Source of the DNA: an uncultured Pirellulaceae bacterium
GTDB lineage: Bacteria > Planctomycetota > Planctomycetia > Pirellulales > Pirellulaceae
NCBI GenBank assembly: GCA_934255105.1
Contig: CAKQNH010000177.1
Location: 1-8,146 of the forward strand
DNA: 8,146 bases
Direction: 5' to 3'
Shown here: piece by piece, positions 1 to 5,229 of the stretch
Layout: every line of letters begins with the position of its first letter
How positions within the stretch are numbered: position 1 is the first letter of the stretch
Notes under the pieces: model-generated
Databases searched by the model: none
What the model was told of the DNA's origin: nothing
What the model saw: the letters and a program-made list of their open reading frames with translations, nothing else
Made by a program: the position numbers and the translations under genes

Positions 1-309
1 GAGTTCGACATCGAGGTCCCAATGTACGTGGTTGACCTACCAGCCGCCCACCAACTTATTATTGACAGAGAGTTGGAAGGAGAGCAATCTCTGATAGGAA
101 CATTGAACATGCTTCTGGATTTGGTTATGGCAATAGAGATTGAGTATTACGGAATTGACGTCGAAGCGATTGAAAAACTTGCCAACTACCTCACATTTTC
201 GACTGACGTTCAAGGGTATTTTGGTAACGACACAGCTAGTCGGAAGTCAGTAATGCGAGCTATTTATCAGTGTTGGGGAGCAGTGTTGCTGAATGCAGAA
301 TTCGTTTAA
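1..309 (+). CDS. Unknown protein, probably 5'-truncated by the window edge
   Basis: The reading frame is open from base 1 to a TAA at 307-309. Two readings are possible. The gene may continue from upstream of the window. Alternatively translation may begin at the ATG at 22, which has a GAGG at 13-16 with five bases of spacing, giving a complete 95-residue protein. The visible protein is acidic and rich in aliphatic residues, with predicted helical stretches such as TLNMLLDLVMAIEIEYYG. No catalytic motif, signal peptide or clear membrane segment is visible, and I do not recognise the family. The segment is clearly more AT-rich than the genes after 1405, which could mean a different origin or weak codon selection. 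Nothing nearby indicates a role. The next gene on this strand is 400 bases away, so it is probably the last gene of its transcript. Confidence 0.55.
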   Translation, partial: EFDIEVPMYVVDLPAAHQLIIDRELEGEQSLIGTLNMLLDLVMAIEIEYYGIDVEAIEKLANYLTFSTDVQGYFGNDTASRKSVMRAIYQCWGAVLLNAEFV

Positions 310-457
310 GCGGTCCAAGTAGTGCTTGTTAGTAAATACACCATCAGATTTGCTCGATTAGCATGTCCGAGAGCGCTGAAGTGAGCGAGGAAGGTCTTAG
401 TGGCGGTAATGCGGTAGCGCCGAAGCTGGCGGAGAAATCAAAAGGAATGCTCGGGGA

Positions 458-514
458 CACTGCACGTTGACGGGTAGGTTAGGAACACTTGGCAGTGCGC
501 TATGTTCCAAGTGT
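458..514. repeat. Two overlapping small inverted repeats
   Basis: CACTGC at 458-463 pairs with GCAGTG at 492-497. ACACTTGG at 485-492 pairs with CCAAGTGT at 507-514. The two stems share bases near 492, so they are alternatives rather than simultaneous hairpins. They directly precede the larger palindrome at 531-604, and the whole stretch looks like one composite repetitive extragenic element. A GCGCTATGTTCC motif at 498-509 recurs in similar form as GTGCTATGTCCC near 838-849. This supports a family of related intergenic sequences within the window. Confidence 0.5.
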
Positions 515-530
515 CTTCCCGCTACTCGAT

Positions 531-604
531 ATCTTCCTGCCACCCATCTTCCTGTCAAAAATCGGTTTCGGGAATTTGACGGGAAGATGGGTGACAGGCA
601 GATG
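531..604. repeat. Large imperfect palindrome (REP/MITE-like element)
   Basis: CACCCATCTTCCTGTCAAA at 541-559 pairs with TTTGACGGGAAGATGGGTG at 575-593, leaving only one non-Watson-Crick position in 19 pairs and a 15-base loop. The stem extends outward with few mismatches through ATCTTCCTG (531-539) against CAGGCAGAT (595-603). On the minus strand the arm also reads as a short tandem motif, GACAGGAAGAT followed by GGCAGGAAGAT. Such long imperfect palindromes are typical of repetitive extragenic palindromes. No T-tract follows on either strand, so a simple intrinsic terminator is unlikely. No transposase is present in the window, so mobility is an inference. Confidence 0.7.
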
Positions 605-707
605 AACTCAAATTCAAAAAAGGACCTCGTGACGAAAACGTCCAATCGGTACAATGGGCAGGGGTGTTTCGGTTAGTTTCCAGTTCTTTCGATGCGGAGA
701 AATAGAC

Positions 708-824
708 ATGGGTGACAACGGCGGGAAAAAAGACAAGGGAAAGAAGGAACAGCAAAAGAAAGCTAAGCTCAATCCCAAGGAAAAGCGCAAGGCCAAGATT
801 GAAAAAAAGGCCAAGGGTAGTTAG
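708..824 (+). CDS. Small lysine-rich basic protein (38 residues)
   Basis: An ATG at 708 opens a 38-codon frame ending in TAG at 822-824. GGAGA at 696-700 sits eight bases before the start, one of the better ribosome binding sites in the window. The product begins MGDNGGKKDKGKKEQQ and ends AKIEKKAKGS. By my count it has 15 lysines, one arginine and five acidic residues, with no cysteine, tryptophan or hydrophobic core. It should be highly charged and either disordered or a single helix. The middle LNPKEKRKAKIEKK could form an amphipathic or fully charged helix. From memory, short lysine-rich proteins of this general look are annotated as hypothetical in several bacteria, but I cannot name a family. 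Nucleic-acid or ribosome binding is a guess from charge only. It stands alone between repeat-rich regions. Confidence 0.7.
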   Translation: MGDNGGKKDKGKKEQQKKAKLNPKEKRKAKIEKKAKGS

Positions 825-907
825 CGGAATTTGCCGCGTGCTATGTCCCCAATGCCTAGTTGCCAGTGCTTGCTGCCTGGCGGCGTTGAAGCTTGCCCAG
901 CACCAAA

Positions 908-966
908 TCTGCGGCAGTTGTAGTTGGGCCGGTGCACGATGCCGACCCAACTACAACTGTCGCGGA
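908..966. repeat. Long near-perfect hairpin
   Basis: CAGTTGTAGTTGGG at 915-928 pairs perfectly with CCCAACTACAACTG at 946-959. The stem continues outward (GCGG at 911-914 against TCGC at 960-963, one wobble) and inward (CGG at 930-932 against CCG at 942-944). It lies 90 bases after the small lysine-rich gene. It could act as a transcript end or mRNA stabiliser, but there is no T-tract, so an intrinsic terminator is not supported. An intergenic palindromic repeat is the simplest reading. Confidence 0.75.
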
Positions 967-1007
967 TAGGCAGCGCTGTGAAGCATTTTACTGGGGGCTC
1001 ATCGTAG

Positions 1008-1026
1008 AACAGTTGTCTCAACTGTT
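1008..1026. repeat. Inverted, diverged relative of the 34-bp repeat hairpin
   Basis: AACAGTTG (1008-1015), loop TCT, CAACTGTT (1019-1026) forms a perfect 8-bp stem. The sequence CGTAGAAC before it matches the minus-strand reading of the array unit (CGTAGAACGATTGTC). The element is therefore the same unit in inverted orientation. Relative to the array stem AACGATTG/CAATCGTT, two positions on each arm have changed together, so pairing is kept. Confidence 0.6.
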
Positions 1027-1058
1027 CGTCGCTGGATTTGCCTGGAACGTGCGAACTG

Positions 1059-1214
1059 AACGATTGGGGACAATCGTTCTACGGGTTGGCCAAACGATTG
1101 GGGACAATCGTTCTACGGGTCGGCCAAACGATTGAGGATGATCGTTCTACGGGCGGACTAAACGATTGGGGATGATCGTTCTACGGGCGGGGGAAACGAT
1201 TGGGGACAATCGTT
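1059..1214. repeat. Tandem array of five hairpin units, exact 34-bp period
   Basis: A 20-bp imperfect palindrome recurs at 1059, 1093, 1127, 1161 and 1195. Copies 1, 2 and 5 are AACGATTGGGGACAATCGTT, with an 8-bp stem and a GGGA loop. Copies 3 and 4 carry ATGATCGTT in the right arm, which replaces two pairs by wobbles. The 14 bases between palindromes are also nearly constant (CTACGGGTTGGCCA, CTACGGGTCGGCCA, CTACGGGCGGACTA, CTACGGGCGGGGGA), so this is a tandem repeat of a 34-bp unit. Units 1 and 2 differ by a single base. The fifth copy is followed by TTACAAAAAAAA, where similarity ends. The array sits in a convergent intergenic region. Confidence 0.9.
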
Positions 1215-1340
1215 TTACAAAAAAAATGCTTCGCGGCGTAGGCGGTTCGGGATAGCCAAGCGTGGCAGAATTTGGACAAGCTATCCGAGTTCCAATGTCT
1301 GGCGACTTCGGCTACGACCGTAACGTTTGTCATGATGCTT

Positions 1341-1398
1341 ATCACATCTGCGACGATGTTCAGCTCGCAGACGTGATGTTCAGCTCGCAGATGTTCAG
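1341..1398. repeat. 20-bp tandem repeat with overlapping hairpin downstream of the minus-strand cluster
   Basis: GATGTTCAGCTCGCAG occurs at 1355-1370 and 1375-1390, exactly 20 bases apart, and a third partial copy, ATGTTCAG, follows at 1391-1398. An inverted repeat overlaps it: ATCACATCTGCGA at 1341-1353 against TCGCAGACGTGAT at 1365-1377, with one mismatch in 13 pairs and an 11-base loop. It starts seven bases beyond the stop codon of the minus-strand cluster. The hairpin could mark the transcript's 3' end, but on the minus strand it is followed by AAGCATCATG with no T-tract, so this role is uncertain. Confidence 0.6.
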
Positions 1399-1404
1399 AC
1401 GGCG

Positions 1405-2685
1405 CTAAGTGTCAGGCGTAGAAAGTATCAGCCGTAGATTGTCTAACGGTGCCGCACAGGTGAGCAGCGAAGCCCACACGCCTCGATTCGGCAAATGTAG
1501 CTCGCCGGTCTGCGCGAACTGTTGGTCTAGCTCGGATATAACACTGCTAGGTGCGGCGGCTGATCTCGTCGGAGCGCCGGCGCGAGGGGGCGCAGAGAAC
1601 AAAATCTGGTTGTGCTGGTCGAGCAAAGTTACCGCGGCAGCGACGCCGCCTGCCGCGATGTGTGTGTTGAGCAAGCGATCGATGTCTGCTTCGACTATAG
1701 TCAGCCCCCACGGGCTGCCGAGTCCATATGTCTCAGTTGAAACGGCGATCGATGCCGCGTCGGTCGCCGAGTCCGTAGTCGCTTCCGCTTGATGTTGGCG
1801 CACGGCCAAGGGCAATCCCACCGCGATGCGCGGCGAGCCTGCGATACTGCGATCGACGTCTAAGATGGGCGTCGGGGTTGAAGCAGCGAAGACGGCTTGA
1901 TGAAACGGGCTAGCCGCGCCGTGCCGCAAGCGGTCGCTAGGAATCAGACGCGGTTGTGTCAGATCGCGCGGGCCACGTTGCACTCGCAGCAGTTCGCCGA
2001 AGTTGTGCGCCTGGCCGTTCTTCTGATAGTGGGCGACGCTGATTGAGCACAAGCTAGTCTGCACGCGGAGCATAGACAACAGGACGCTTTCCAGTTGCTC
2101 CAGGCTAAGGGGCATGCGAGCGGAGGCAGAGCCGACTGGCGAGCGTGCCAGGGGGGGCGTACGAACGGCAGGGGCTTGAAGGTTCGACAGCGAGGCCAGC
2201 TCGGCAGCCCAGTACACAGCTTGCAGCAAGCCGCTAATCTGAGCGTTCAAGCGGCCGCACAATTCTCGTCCGCCGCGCAGCAGTTCATCAAAACTTCGGT
2301 TTGCATCTGGGCGGAGTTCGGCTGCGTCGGCCTGGGGTGTAGCCGCCGGATGATTGCTGTAGACGCTGGGCGACTGTGCGACTCGCAAATATTGTTGGGC
2401 ATCATGAGCGCGCCATTCATCGCGCGCGGCCAGCAGCGAACGCTGTAGCCTGGCCTTGGAAAGATCGCTTAACCGTTCAGCGGGTTCAAAGACTGTCTCA
2501 TCGGGCGGGAGCGATTCGATGCGGTGCGTCTCAGCAGCGGCGGCTTGGATCCGACTCGACCACTGAGCGAAAACTTGGGACGCTGGCGAACGCTGTAGGG
2601 CGGCTTGCAGATCGGCCTGTTGCGAGTCGTCCAGCTCGCCAGCCAAGGCTTGGCTAATCCACTGCGATAGTTGCCAATCATTCAT
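1405..2685 (-). CDS. Sigma-factor-coupled protein, candidate non-zinc anti-sigma factor with a possible sensor domain
   Basis: This 426-residue protein starts inside the end of the ECF sigma gene; ATGAATGA contains both the start and the sigma TGA, so translation is probably coupled. Residues 1-45 (DWQLSQWISQALAGELDDSQQADL) resemble the helical N-terminus of planctomycete anti-sigma proteins with a GEL-D-xxQ pattern. The classic zinc-binding His/Cys motif is absent: the only cysteines are isolated, at 143, 213 and 410. No stretch is long and hydrophobic enough for a membrane helix, and there is no signal peptide. Residues about 195-370 are weakly reminiscent of a Cache/PDC sensor fold: RIAVGLPLAV at 286-295, then PWGLTIVEADIDRLL at 325-339 and AVTLLDQHNQILFSAP at 351-366. 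That domain reading is tentative. By position, the likely job is to bind and control the sigma factor in the cytoplasm. It could instead be an unrelated effector. Confidence 0.7.
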   Translation of the reverse strand: MNDWQLSQWISQALAGELDDSQQADLQAALQRSPASQVFAQWSSRIQAAAAETHRIESLPPDETVFEPAERLSDLSKARLQRSLLAARDEWRAHDAQQYLRVAQSPSVYSNHPAATPQADAAELRPDANRSFDELLRGGRELCGRLNAQISGLLQAVYWAAELASLSNLQAPAVRTPPLARSPVGSASARMPLSLEQLESVLLSMLRVQTSLCSISVAHYQKNGQAHNFGELLRVQRGPRDLTQPRLIPSDRLRHGAASPFHQAVFAASTPTPILDVDRSIAGSPRIAVGLPLAVRQHQAEATTDSATDAASIAVSTETYGLGSPWGLTIVEADIDRLLNTHIAAGGVAAAVTLLDQHNQILFSAPPRAGAPTRSAAAPSSVISELDQQFAQTGELHLPNRGVWASLLTCAAPLDNLRLILSTPDT

Positions 2686-3286
2686 CGAGCGGACTCACTT
2701 CGTCGGATTGAAACCAATGGGCCTGGACGCATTTGGCTATTCCCAAACGCGCGCGATGCAACCGCACGGCGAGGTTTTCGGGAGTAATTTCCAGCTCGCG
2801 ACAGATCGCCGGGTGGTCCATCTCGTTCATCACACTCAGCACAAACGCGCTGGCTTGCGAGCGAGGAATCTGCGCCAAACAGCGTTTGACGATCTGTCGC
2901 AGCTCCTGCAGTTCGAGGCCTGGTACGTCGGGGCAGGCGGGCCACAATTCGGGCTTCCACCGTCCGTCGTCATCGAACATGAATTGGGTGGAGTCGTCGG
3001 GTTGGCAAGTTGTCGCCACGGCTTGTTTTCGCTCGCGTTCACGGATGACATCTACGATCTTATGGTTCAGGATACTCAGGAGCCATTTCCACTGCGAACC
3101 GCTGCCGACGAATTGTTGTTGAGCGCGGATAGCGGTGAGAAATGTCTCCTGCACTATCTCCTCTGCGTCGCTCGCGTTGTGCAGGCGGCTTTTGGCAAAG
3201 CGAAATAGACCGTCGCCGTAGAGCTCGACCCATGCTTCAGGTCCCACGGCAGCGTCTGGATTGGGTCGGGCAGGATTGCTGGACAT
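2678..3286 (-). CDS. ECF-type RNA polymerase sigma factor
   Basis: A 202-residue sigma-70-family regulator of the extracytoplasmic function class. Region 2 spans about residues 22-90, with the hallmark DAEEIVQETFLTAIR (40-54) and QWKWLLSILNHKIVDVIR (65-82), which binds core polymerase and the -10 element. Region 4 spans about 124-192, with RCLAQIPRSQASAFVLSVM and the helix-turn-helix MDHPAICRELEITPENLAVRLHRAR. The end, KCVQAHWF, matches the LRxCLxxxWF-like tail seen in some ECF factors. I chose ATG 3286, 29 bases after the stop of the upstream PLP-enzyme gene; the open frame continues upstream only as a shadow of that gene. No strong Shine-Dalgarno is visible. A 119-residue linker position (about 91-123) is acidic and poorly conserved-looking. 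The stop overlaps the start of the candidate regulator downstream. The promoters it recognises cannot be inferred here. Confidence 0.93.
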   Translation of the reverse strand: MSSNPARPNPDAAVGPEAWVELYGDGLFRFAKSRLHNASDAEEIVQETFLTAIRAQQQFVGSGSQWKWLLSILNHKIVDVIRERERKQAVATTCQPDDSTQFMFDDDGRWKPELWPACPDVPGLELQELRQIVKRCLAQIPRSQASAFVLSVMNEMDHPAICRELEITPENLAVRLHRARLGIAKCVQAHWFQSDEVSPLDE

Positions 3287-3315
3287 AGTCGCCGATCTGC
3301 TGATGGGCTGGAAGC

Positions 3316-4596
3316 TTAGCCTAGAGCACGGCGGAAGCAATCCACCAGCCACTGAGTTGGTTCGATGCCGCACGACACGCGAATGGTCCCCTGCGTGAGA
3401 CCCACCTGAGCCAATGTCTCGCGAGGTGTGCCGCGGTGGCTGGTCGACAGCGGATGGGAGACGGTGGTGCTGACATCCCCTAGCGAAGGGACGAAGCGAA
3501 TCTCCGGACGCAGCGCCTGCAGCACTCGTTCGACGCCCGCCCGGTCGGTGTCTAGATGGAACGTGACCATCCAACCGAATCCGCCGCGGAACTGCTGTTG
3601 TGCGACGCGGTGCCCAGCGTGTGTTGTTAGCCCCGGATAGTCGACGCACCTAACGCGCGGCAGGCCAGCCAGGCACTCCGCTAGGGCTTGGGCGTTGACG
3701 CACACGCGCTCCATGCGCACGGCCAAGGTCATCAGTCCGCGGTGGGTCAAGTAGCAATCGAGCGGGCTGCTGGTCAGGCCAAACGTCTTCACGATACGGG
3801 CCACGCCGGCCATGCGAGCAGCATCTCGTCCCCCCACAAAGCCGATCATGCCATCGCCGTGTCCATTGACTTGCTTGCCCAAACTCTCGACGACAAAATC
3901 TGCCCCCAACTGCAAAGGCTGGCACATCAGATAAGTTGCAAAGGTATTGTCGACTACCAACAGAGCACCTGCGGCGGAGGCGGCGCGGGAGACTTGTGCA
4001 ATGTCGGCCACTCGCAGACGTGGATTGGTAATGGTCTCGATGATTACCATGTCTGCCGACTGGTCTGCCAGCTCGCGTAGGTGGTCGGGTTGGGTGGGGT
4101 CGAAGAGATGCGTTTCGACCTGCCAGGGCAGCAGGCACTGTGAGAAAAGTTGGCTGGTTTCGCCGTACAGTTCTTGCGAGAGCCAGACGCGCGCACCGGG
4201 TTTCAAATTGGCCAGGGCAACGGCGGCGATACCGCTCATGCCTTGGGCAGTTACCAACGCCCGTTCGGCTGTGTGCAGCAGGCAGAGTTTGGCAGCCAGC
4301 GCCCGGGCGTTGGGATGCTCGACGCGGCGGTAGGCGTAGGAGGAGCCGCCGGAGGTAAAGGAGGCATCGGCGGCGGCCAGGGATTCCAACTGCCAGACGC
4401 TGGTCAGCGACAGCGCTTCGGCTTGAGGCAGGCTCACCGGCGAAGATTCGCCGACAGCATGAGCGGCGGGCAATTCCATGGAAAATTCGCTGGCATTGCG
4501 CAGGGCGATGGTCTCAAGGTCATCTGGCCAGCCCGTTTGCGAACCAGAGGCGCGAGGAGCTTCTGGCTGGGCAGGCTGCGATCGGTCAAGCGGCAT
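3316..4596 (-). CDS. Cystathionine gamma-synthase/lyase-family PLP enzyme
   Basis: A 426-residue fold-type I pyridoxal-phosphate enzyme of the Cys/Met metabolism family, acting in the cytoplasm on sulfur amino acids. Visible family features are: YRR at 89-91 followed by HPN (canonical YxRxxNPT), GMSGIAAV at 119-126, LYG at 143-145, ETITNP at 187-192, VVDNTFAT at 214-221 (Asp216 for the PLP ring nitrogen), Lys241 in SLGKQVNGHGD as the Schiff-base lysine, SLGDVSTTVSHP at 371-382, and IRVSCGIE at 405-412 (Arg406 for the substrate carboxylate). The residue before the lysine is Gly rather than the usual Thr or Ser. Length is slightly above typical because of about 30 extra N-terminal residues. I chose ATG 4596, two bases after the stop of the MaoC gene; coupling is likely because no clear Shine-Dalgarno is present. 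Synthase, beta-lyase, gamma-lyase and sulfhydrylase activities cannot be told apart from these motifs. Confidence 0.93.
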   Translation of the reverse strand: MPLDRSQPAQPEAPRASGSQTGWPDDLETIALRNASEFSMELPAAHAVGESSPVSLPQAEALSLTSVWQLESLAAADASFTSGGSSYAYRRVEHPNARALAAKLCLLHTAERALVTAQGMSGIAAVALANLKPGARVWLSQELYGETSQLFSQCLLPWQVETHLFDPTQPDHLRELADQSADMVIIETITNPRLRVADIAQVSRAASAAGALLVVDNTFATYLMCQPLQLGADFVVESLGKQVNGHGDGMIGFVGGRDAARMAGVARIVKTFGLTSSPLDCYLTHRGLMTLAVRMERVCVNAQALAECLAGLPRVRCVDYPGLTTHAGHRVAQQQFRGGFGWMVTFHLDTDRAGVERVLQALRPEIRFVPSLGDVSTTVSHPLSTSHRGTPRETLAQVGLTQGTIRVSCGIEPTQWLVDCFRRALG

Positions 4597-4598
4597 AA

Positions 4599-5147
4599 TC
4601 AACTGTCGATGAATGATTCCATGGTGGTGATCGGCAGTGAATTGGAGACCGATTTGGGAAATTTGCTCAGCTTCATGCCGGGCACGGTTGGCTGAGAGCG
4701 TGGCAGAAAGGCGTGCGACGAGACCAGCGTGACGATCCGCCCCGACTGGGCGCACTCGCCGCGTTGATTGATTAGGCGACGGAACCAGACCACTTCGCCG
4801 CTGCGTCGCCCGCGGGGCACAATCGATTCAACTTGTGTCACGGCATGCACCGTGTCGCCGATGTAGATGGGGCATTGGAACTGCCAATCGGAGACTTTTA
4901 CCAGGGCCAGCGTCCGCACCCGCGGCGCATTGCTGCTCAGGCCTGCCATCAGCGAAAGCCCTAGCAGCCCGTGGGCAATGGGCTTGCCGTACGGAGTTTG
5001 CCGCGCGTATTCGTGATCGACGTGCAGCGGATCGAAATCCCCGGTCAGACCAGCAAATGAGCCAATATCCGTTTCGGTGATGGTCCGGGCGTTACTAGTC
5101 CATACGCGACCAATGGCCAAGTCTTCCAGGTATAGGCATTCGGACAT
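4599..5147 (-). CDS. MaoC-like hot-dog dehydratase
   Basis: A 182-residue protein of the MaoC/R-specific enoyl-CoA hydratase family, which adds water to or removes it from acyl-CoA-type substrates in a hot-dog fold. The hydratase signature is clear: FAGLTGDFDPLHVD at 31-44, with Asp37 and His42 in the positions of the catalytic pair, followed by YGKPIAHGLLG at 53-63. The common Asn after Phe is Asp here (GDFDPLH). The last 40 residues (LPRSQPTVPGMKLSKFPKS onward) look like a non-conserved tail. I chose ATG 5147 because GGAG at 5155-5158 lies six bases before it; an in-frame TTG at 5159 would overlap that ribosome binding site. It is the first gene of the minus-strand cluster, and its stop is two bases from the PLP-enzyme start. 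The substrate is unknown, and the link to sulfur amino-acid chemistry is not obvious. Confidence 0.9.
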   Translation of the reverse strand: MSECLYLEDLAIGRVWTSNARTITETDIGSFAGLTGDFDPLHVDHEYARQTPYGKPIAHGLLGLSLMAGLSSNAPRVRTLALVKVSDWQFQCPIYIGDTVHAVTQVESIVPRGRRSGEVVWFRRLINQRGECAQSGRIVTLVSSHAFLPRSQPTVPGMKLSKFPKSVSNSLPITTMESFIDS

Positions 5148-5174
5148 GCAGAACTCCAACTCTGGTTGTGGGCG

Positions 5175-5190
5175 ACGAATACCGATTCGT
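5175..5190. repeat. Short inverted repeat upstream of the MaoC gene
   Basis: ACGAAT (5175-5180), loop ACCG, ATTCGT (5185-5190) is a perfect 6-bp inverted repeat 28 bases upstream of the MaoC start codon. It could be an operator half-site pair or a hairpin in the leader RNA. The arms are short enough to have arisen by chance. Confidence 0.35.
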
Positions 5191-5211
5191 GGAATCGCAG
5201 GATGAGGCTGT

Positions 5212-5229
5212 CATTACCCAATGGTAATG
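5212..5229. promoter_or_regulatory. Perfect 7-bp inverted repeat, possible operator or leader hairpin
   Basis: CATTACC (5212-5218), spacer CAAT, GGTAATG (5223-5229) is perfectly symmetrical. It lies 65 bases upstream of the MaoC start, where an operator or 5' leader of the minus-strand cluster would be expected. The 18-bp length with a short spacer fits a dimeric regulator site, but no regulator is known here and function is inferred only from symmetry and position. Confidence 0.4.

Larger units (their letters stand above)
310..707. other. Non-coding region with nested palindromes
   Basis: No convincing gene lies in these 398 bases. Short open frames exist on both strands, but they run through palindromic DNA and lack a ribosome binding site. 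The first half (310-450) shows no obvious structure. From about 458 to 604 there is a dense series of inverted repeats, listed separately. The last 20 bases contain the Shine-Dalgarno sequence (GGAGA at 696-700) of the small gene that follows. Confidence 0.6.
825..1404. other. Repeat-rich convergent intergenic region
   Basis: These 580 bases lie between the 3' end of the small + strand gene and the 3' end of the minus-strand cluster, so transcription converges here. Open frames crossing it run through the repeats and are not believable genes. It contains a strong hairpin (915-959), an inverted relative (1008-1026) of the following repeat unit, a five-copy 34-bp array (1059-1214), an A8 run at 1219-1226, and a 20-bp tandem repeat with a hairpin (1341-1398). 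The stretch 1227-1340 shows nothing I can name. Confidence 0.65.

Noticed and set aside
803..809. A AAA AAG slippery heptamer in the small lysine-rich gene, suggesting programmed -1 frameshifting
   Set aside because: The phase is correct, but the -1 frame stops after a few codons (GGC CAA GGG TAG), so no meaningful product results. The A-run is expected from lysine codons.
555..950. 131-residue minus-strand open frame over the small gene and repeats
   Set aside because: It runs through two palindromes and the complement of the lysine-rich gene. Its leucine/phenylalanine-rich middle is just the complement of lysine codons.
1059..1214. CRISPR array (regularly spaced palindromic repeats)
   Set aside because: The repeats are only 20 bp, and the 14-bp intervening segments are nearly identical rather than unique. 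No cas gene is in the window. It is a 34-bp tandem repeat.
2708..3208. 166-residue + strand open frame opposite the sigma gene
   Set aside because: It lies antisense within a well-supported gene and shows no motif or ribosome binding site. Long antisense frames are common at this GC content.
3287..3649. N-terminal extension of the ECF sigma factor to an ATG at 3649
   Set aside because: The extension is a shadow of the PLP-enzyme gene in another frame. Sigma region 2 begins shortly after ATG 3286.
4150..4695. 181-residue + strand open frame opposite the PLP-enzyme gene
   Set aside because: The composition is glycine/arginine-rich and domain-free, typical of an antisense shadow.
4597..4755. 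N-terminal extension of the PLP enzyme to 4755
   Set aside because: It would overlap the MaoC gene by over 150 bases, and the extra residues have no family similarity. ATG 4596 sits two bases after the MaoC stop.
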